Source: Kaistia geumhonensis (lineage in GTDB: Bacteria > Pseudomonadota > Alphaproteobacteria > Rhizobiales > Kaistiaceae). From it: a DNA stretch of 64,000 bases. Below are positions 62,116 through 64,000 of this stretch, piece after piece. Position 1 is the first letter of the stretch. Every line of letters starts with the position of its first letter. Below the pieces are notes generated by a model. It saw only the letters and a program-made list of their open reading frames with translations. It was not told where the DNA came from and did no database searches. The DNA lies in the NCBI RefSeq assembly GCF_030815145.1, contig NZ_JAUSWJ010000001.1, positions 3,488,001 through 3,552,000 on the forward strand, read 5' to 3'. The position numbers and the translations under genes are program-made.

Positions 62116-64000
62116 ATGACGGCAGAGGCACAGACGGCGGCGCGCGCGGGGCGCTTCCGCGCGACCTACCGGGTTCAGTTCAACGACAACTTCACCTTCG
62201 CCGACGCGGAGCGGCTGGCCCCCTATCTCGCCGCGCTCGGGATCAGCCATCTCTATGCCTCACCGATCTTCGCGGCCAGAGCGGGGTCCGCGCATGGCTA
62301 CGACATGGTCGACCCGACGCGCATCAGCGACGCGCTCGGCGGCGAGGCCGGATTTCGGCGCCTCGCAGCCGCGCTGAGGGCCAAGGGCATCGGCATCATC
62401 CTCGACATCGTGCCCAACCACATGGCGGCCGACGCGGCCAATCCGTACTGGATGGACGTGCTCGAATTCGGCAAGGCAGCGGCGAGCGCCGGCGTGTTCG
62501 ACATCGACTTCTCGCGGCCGATCGCGCTGCCATGGGTGGGCGACGACGTGAGCGAGCCGATCGAGAGCCTTCGCCTCGATGCCGCCGCAGGCCGCATCGA
62601 GGCGGTCGTCGCCGGCAACGGCGTGCCGCTCCGCCCCGCCAGCGTCGCGCTGCTTCTCGACCGGATCGGCGCGCTCGAAGCGGCGGAGGCGTTCCGTTCC
62701 CTCGAGGCCGAGGCAGACGAGGCGGCGATCGCCGCCGCGCGCGCTGCGCTCCGCACCGCCGCAGCCGCCGCGCCGGACGCTTTTGCCCGCGCGCTCCAAA
62801 GCGCCGACCTGACGGCGCTCCACACCACGCAGCATTGGCGGGCCGTTCCCTGGCGCCGGACCGAGGCGCTCAACTATCGGCGCTTCTTCGAGGTCTCGCA
62901 TCTCGTCGGCGTGCGCGCCGAGGATCCGGCGGTGTTCGAGATGGTGCACAGGCTGCCGCTCGCGCTGGTCCGCGAAGGCCTCGTGCAGGGCCTCCGCGTC
63001 GACCATATCGACGGTCTCTGCGACCCCGCCGGCTATGCGGGCGCGTTGCGGGACGCCGCCGGCGAGGACACGCTGATCCTCATCGAGAAGATCCTCGGCC
63101 GCGACGAGCCGCTGCGCGACTGGCCGATCGACGGCACGACCGGTTACGAGCGCCTCAACCTCATCAACGCCGCCTTCGTCTCCGCCAGGGGGCGCGCGCG
63201 GCTGCAACGGGCGCTGGAGGATGAGGGGCTCATCGAAGGCAGCCCGGAGCGGCGTCTCTTCGACGCCAAGCATGCGGTGCTCGACCGCAGCTTCCGGCCC
63301 GAACTCGCGCGGCTCGCCGATCGCGCGGCGAAGCTGCCCGGGCTCGAAGCCGTGCCGCGCGGCGCGCTGACGGCGACGCTCGCCGCGCTGCTCGCCGCCT
63401 TTCCCGTCTATCGCTCCTATATCGACGCGCTGCCGGCGTCGCTTGAAGACGAGGCGCTGTGGCGCGAGGCCTTGCGGCGGCTGGAACACCTTTCGCCCGG
63501 CGATGCCGCGGCCGCCGGCCAGATCGTCGAAGCGGCGCTCGGCGCCGGAGGCGAGCCCGGCGACCTCTTCCGCACCGCGTTCCAGCAGCTCTCCGGCCCC
63601 GCGATGGCGAAGGGCTACGAGGATACCGAACTCTATCGCAGCGTCGCGCTCACCTCGGTCAACGAGGTCGGCTCCGATCTCGGCGCCGAGACCCCGGCCG
63701 GCGATGCGCTGCATGCGAGCTTCGCGGCCTTCTCGCTCGGCGGCCAGACGCCGCTCGCGACCCACGACACCAAGCGCGGCGCCGATACGAGGGCACGGCT
63801 GAACCTCCTCTCGCACGATCCCGAAGACTGGCTCGCCCATGTGAAGCGTTGGCGCGAGCGCCATGCCGGCCTGAAGCAAAACGATGCGCCGGACGCGCTC
63901 GACGAGTGGCTGATCTACCAGACGCTGTTCGCCGCCTGGCCGATCACCACCGAGCGGGCGCGCGGCTATTTCGAGAAGGCGTTGCGCGAGGCGAAGCGGC
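62116..64000 (+). CDS. treY: Malto-oligosyltrehalose synthase (partial, 3' end outside window)
   Basis: The first 628 residues of a GH13 enzyme that turns the reducing end of maltodextrin into a trehalose unit, the first step of the TreY-TreZ trehalose route. It begins FRATYRVQFNDNFTFADAERLAPYLAALG, the TreY start (only part needed). Further motifs are DIVPNHMAAD, the catalytic Asp in LRVDHIDGLCDP (Asp296) and the acid/base Glu in LILIEKILGRDE (Glu324), then INAAFV. The ATG at 62116 lies close behind GAGGGTGA. It is divergent from the BMP operon, separated by 218 bp. TreZ and other trehalose genes would lie outside. Confidence 0.95.
   Translation, partial: MTAEAQTAARAGRFRATYRVQFNDNFTFADAERLAPYLAALGISHLYASPIFAARAGSAHGYDMVDPTRISDALGGEAGFRRLAAALRAKGIGIILDIVPNHMAADAANPYWMDVLEFGKAAASAGVFDIDFSRPIALPWVGDDVSEPIESLRLDAAAGRIEAVVAGNGVPLRPASVALLLDRIGALEAAEAFRSLEAEADEAAIAAARAALRTAAAAAPDAFARALQSADLTALHTTQHWRAVPWRRTEALNYRRFFEVSHLVGVRAEDPAVFEMVHRLPLALVREGLVQGLRVDHIDGLCDPAGYAGALRDAAGEDTLILIEKILGRDEPLRDWPIDGTTGYERLNLINAAFVSARGRARLQRALEDEGLIEGSPERRLFDAKHAVLDRSFRPELARLADRAAKLPGLEAVPRGALTATLAALLAAFPVYRSYIDALPASLEDEALWREALRRLEHLSPGDAAAAGQIVEAALGAGGEPGDLFRTAFQQLSGPAMAKGYEDTELYRSVALTSVNEVGSDLGAETPAGDALHASFAAFSLGGQTPLATHDTKRGADTRARLNLLSHDPEDWLAHVKRWRERHAGLKQNDAPDALDEWLIYQTLFAAWPITTERARGYFEKALREAKR

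Noticed and set aside
62260-63879. A 539-codon minus-strand open frame at the window end
   Set aside because: It lies antisense to treY, whose frame has all GH13 motifs and runs open to the window edge.

Overview
The window is about 64 kb of GC-rich, gene-dense chromosomal DNA from an alphaproteobacterium, most likely of the order Hyphomicrobiales (Rhizobiales). Support comes from an Irr-type Fur regulator, a second Fur-family regulator of Zur type, Omp25/31-like outer-membrane protein architecture, many short-chain dehydrogenases and ABC uptake genes, and a dispersed palindromic repeat whose spurious translation (MAGLDPAIHV) is common in that order. No rRNA, tRNA, CRISPR array or transposase was found.

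Region by region: 0.1-8.6 kb holds housekeeping and salvage genes (ppa, typA, a MarR regulator with its probable operator, a PhnD-like binding protein with adenosine deaminase, upp, a MoeB/ThiF-like protein). 8.8-18.6 kb holds a LacI regulator with three operator-like sites, a 2-hydroxyacid dehydrogenase, irr, phoD, argG, a PAP2 phosphatase, an outer-membrane protein and an aldo/keto reductase that has a matching LacI-type site in front of it. 18.6-23.6 kb is accessory: an L,D-transpeptidase, repeat clusters around a GIY-YIG gene, an AT-rich coiled-coil membrane protein and a duplicated 3' end of ispG. 23.6-29.1 kb carries ispG, zur, three SDR genes and an AraC regulator. 29.1-32.6 kb is a second accessory patch: an AT-rich KAP NTPase, more repeats and a small kinase-like ATPase.

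33.5-42.5 kb contains a divergent HxlR/QorB-like pair and then a seven-gene minus-strand operon in which every junction overlaps: isochorismatase-fold amidohydrolase, HyuA, HyuB, DUF1185 protein, GntR regulator, NAD-dependent epimerase and alpha/beta hydrolase. An inverted repeat just upstream is a good candidate GntR operator. This looks like a catabolic operon for a cyclic amide or imide whose substrate is not obvious. Divergent from it lies an adenine deaminase - PfkB kinase - ADP-ribosylglycohydrolase cassette (42.7-46.5 kb).

46.5-54.5 kb holds a DUF2171 protein, a structured inverted-repeat element, an SDR and enolase-superfamily dehydratase pair, a short-form 6-phosphogluconate dehydrogenase, a CPA1 antiporter, a TIM-barrel protein, a secreted hydrolase and a reductase. 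54.5-61.9 kb is a BMP-type (nucleoside-like) ABC uptake operon with an amidase gene built into it and a flavin monooxygenase behind it. The window ends inside treY. A theme is nucleobase/nucleoside and amide catabolism: adenosine deaminase, uracil phosphoribosyltransferase, adenine deaminase, a PfkB kinase, the BMP transporter and several C-N hydrolases.
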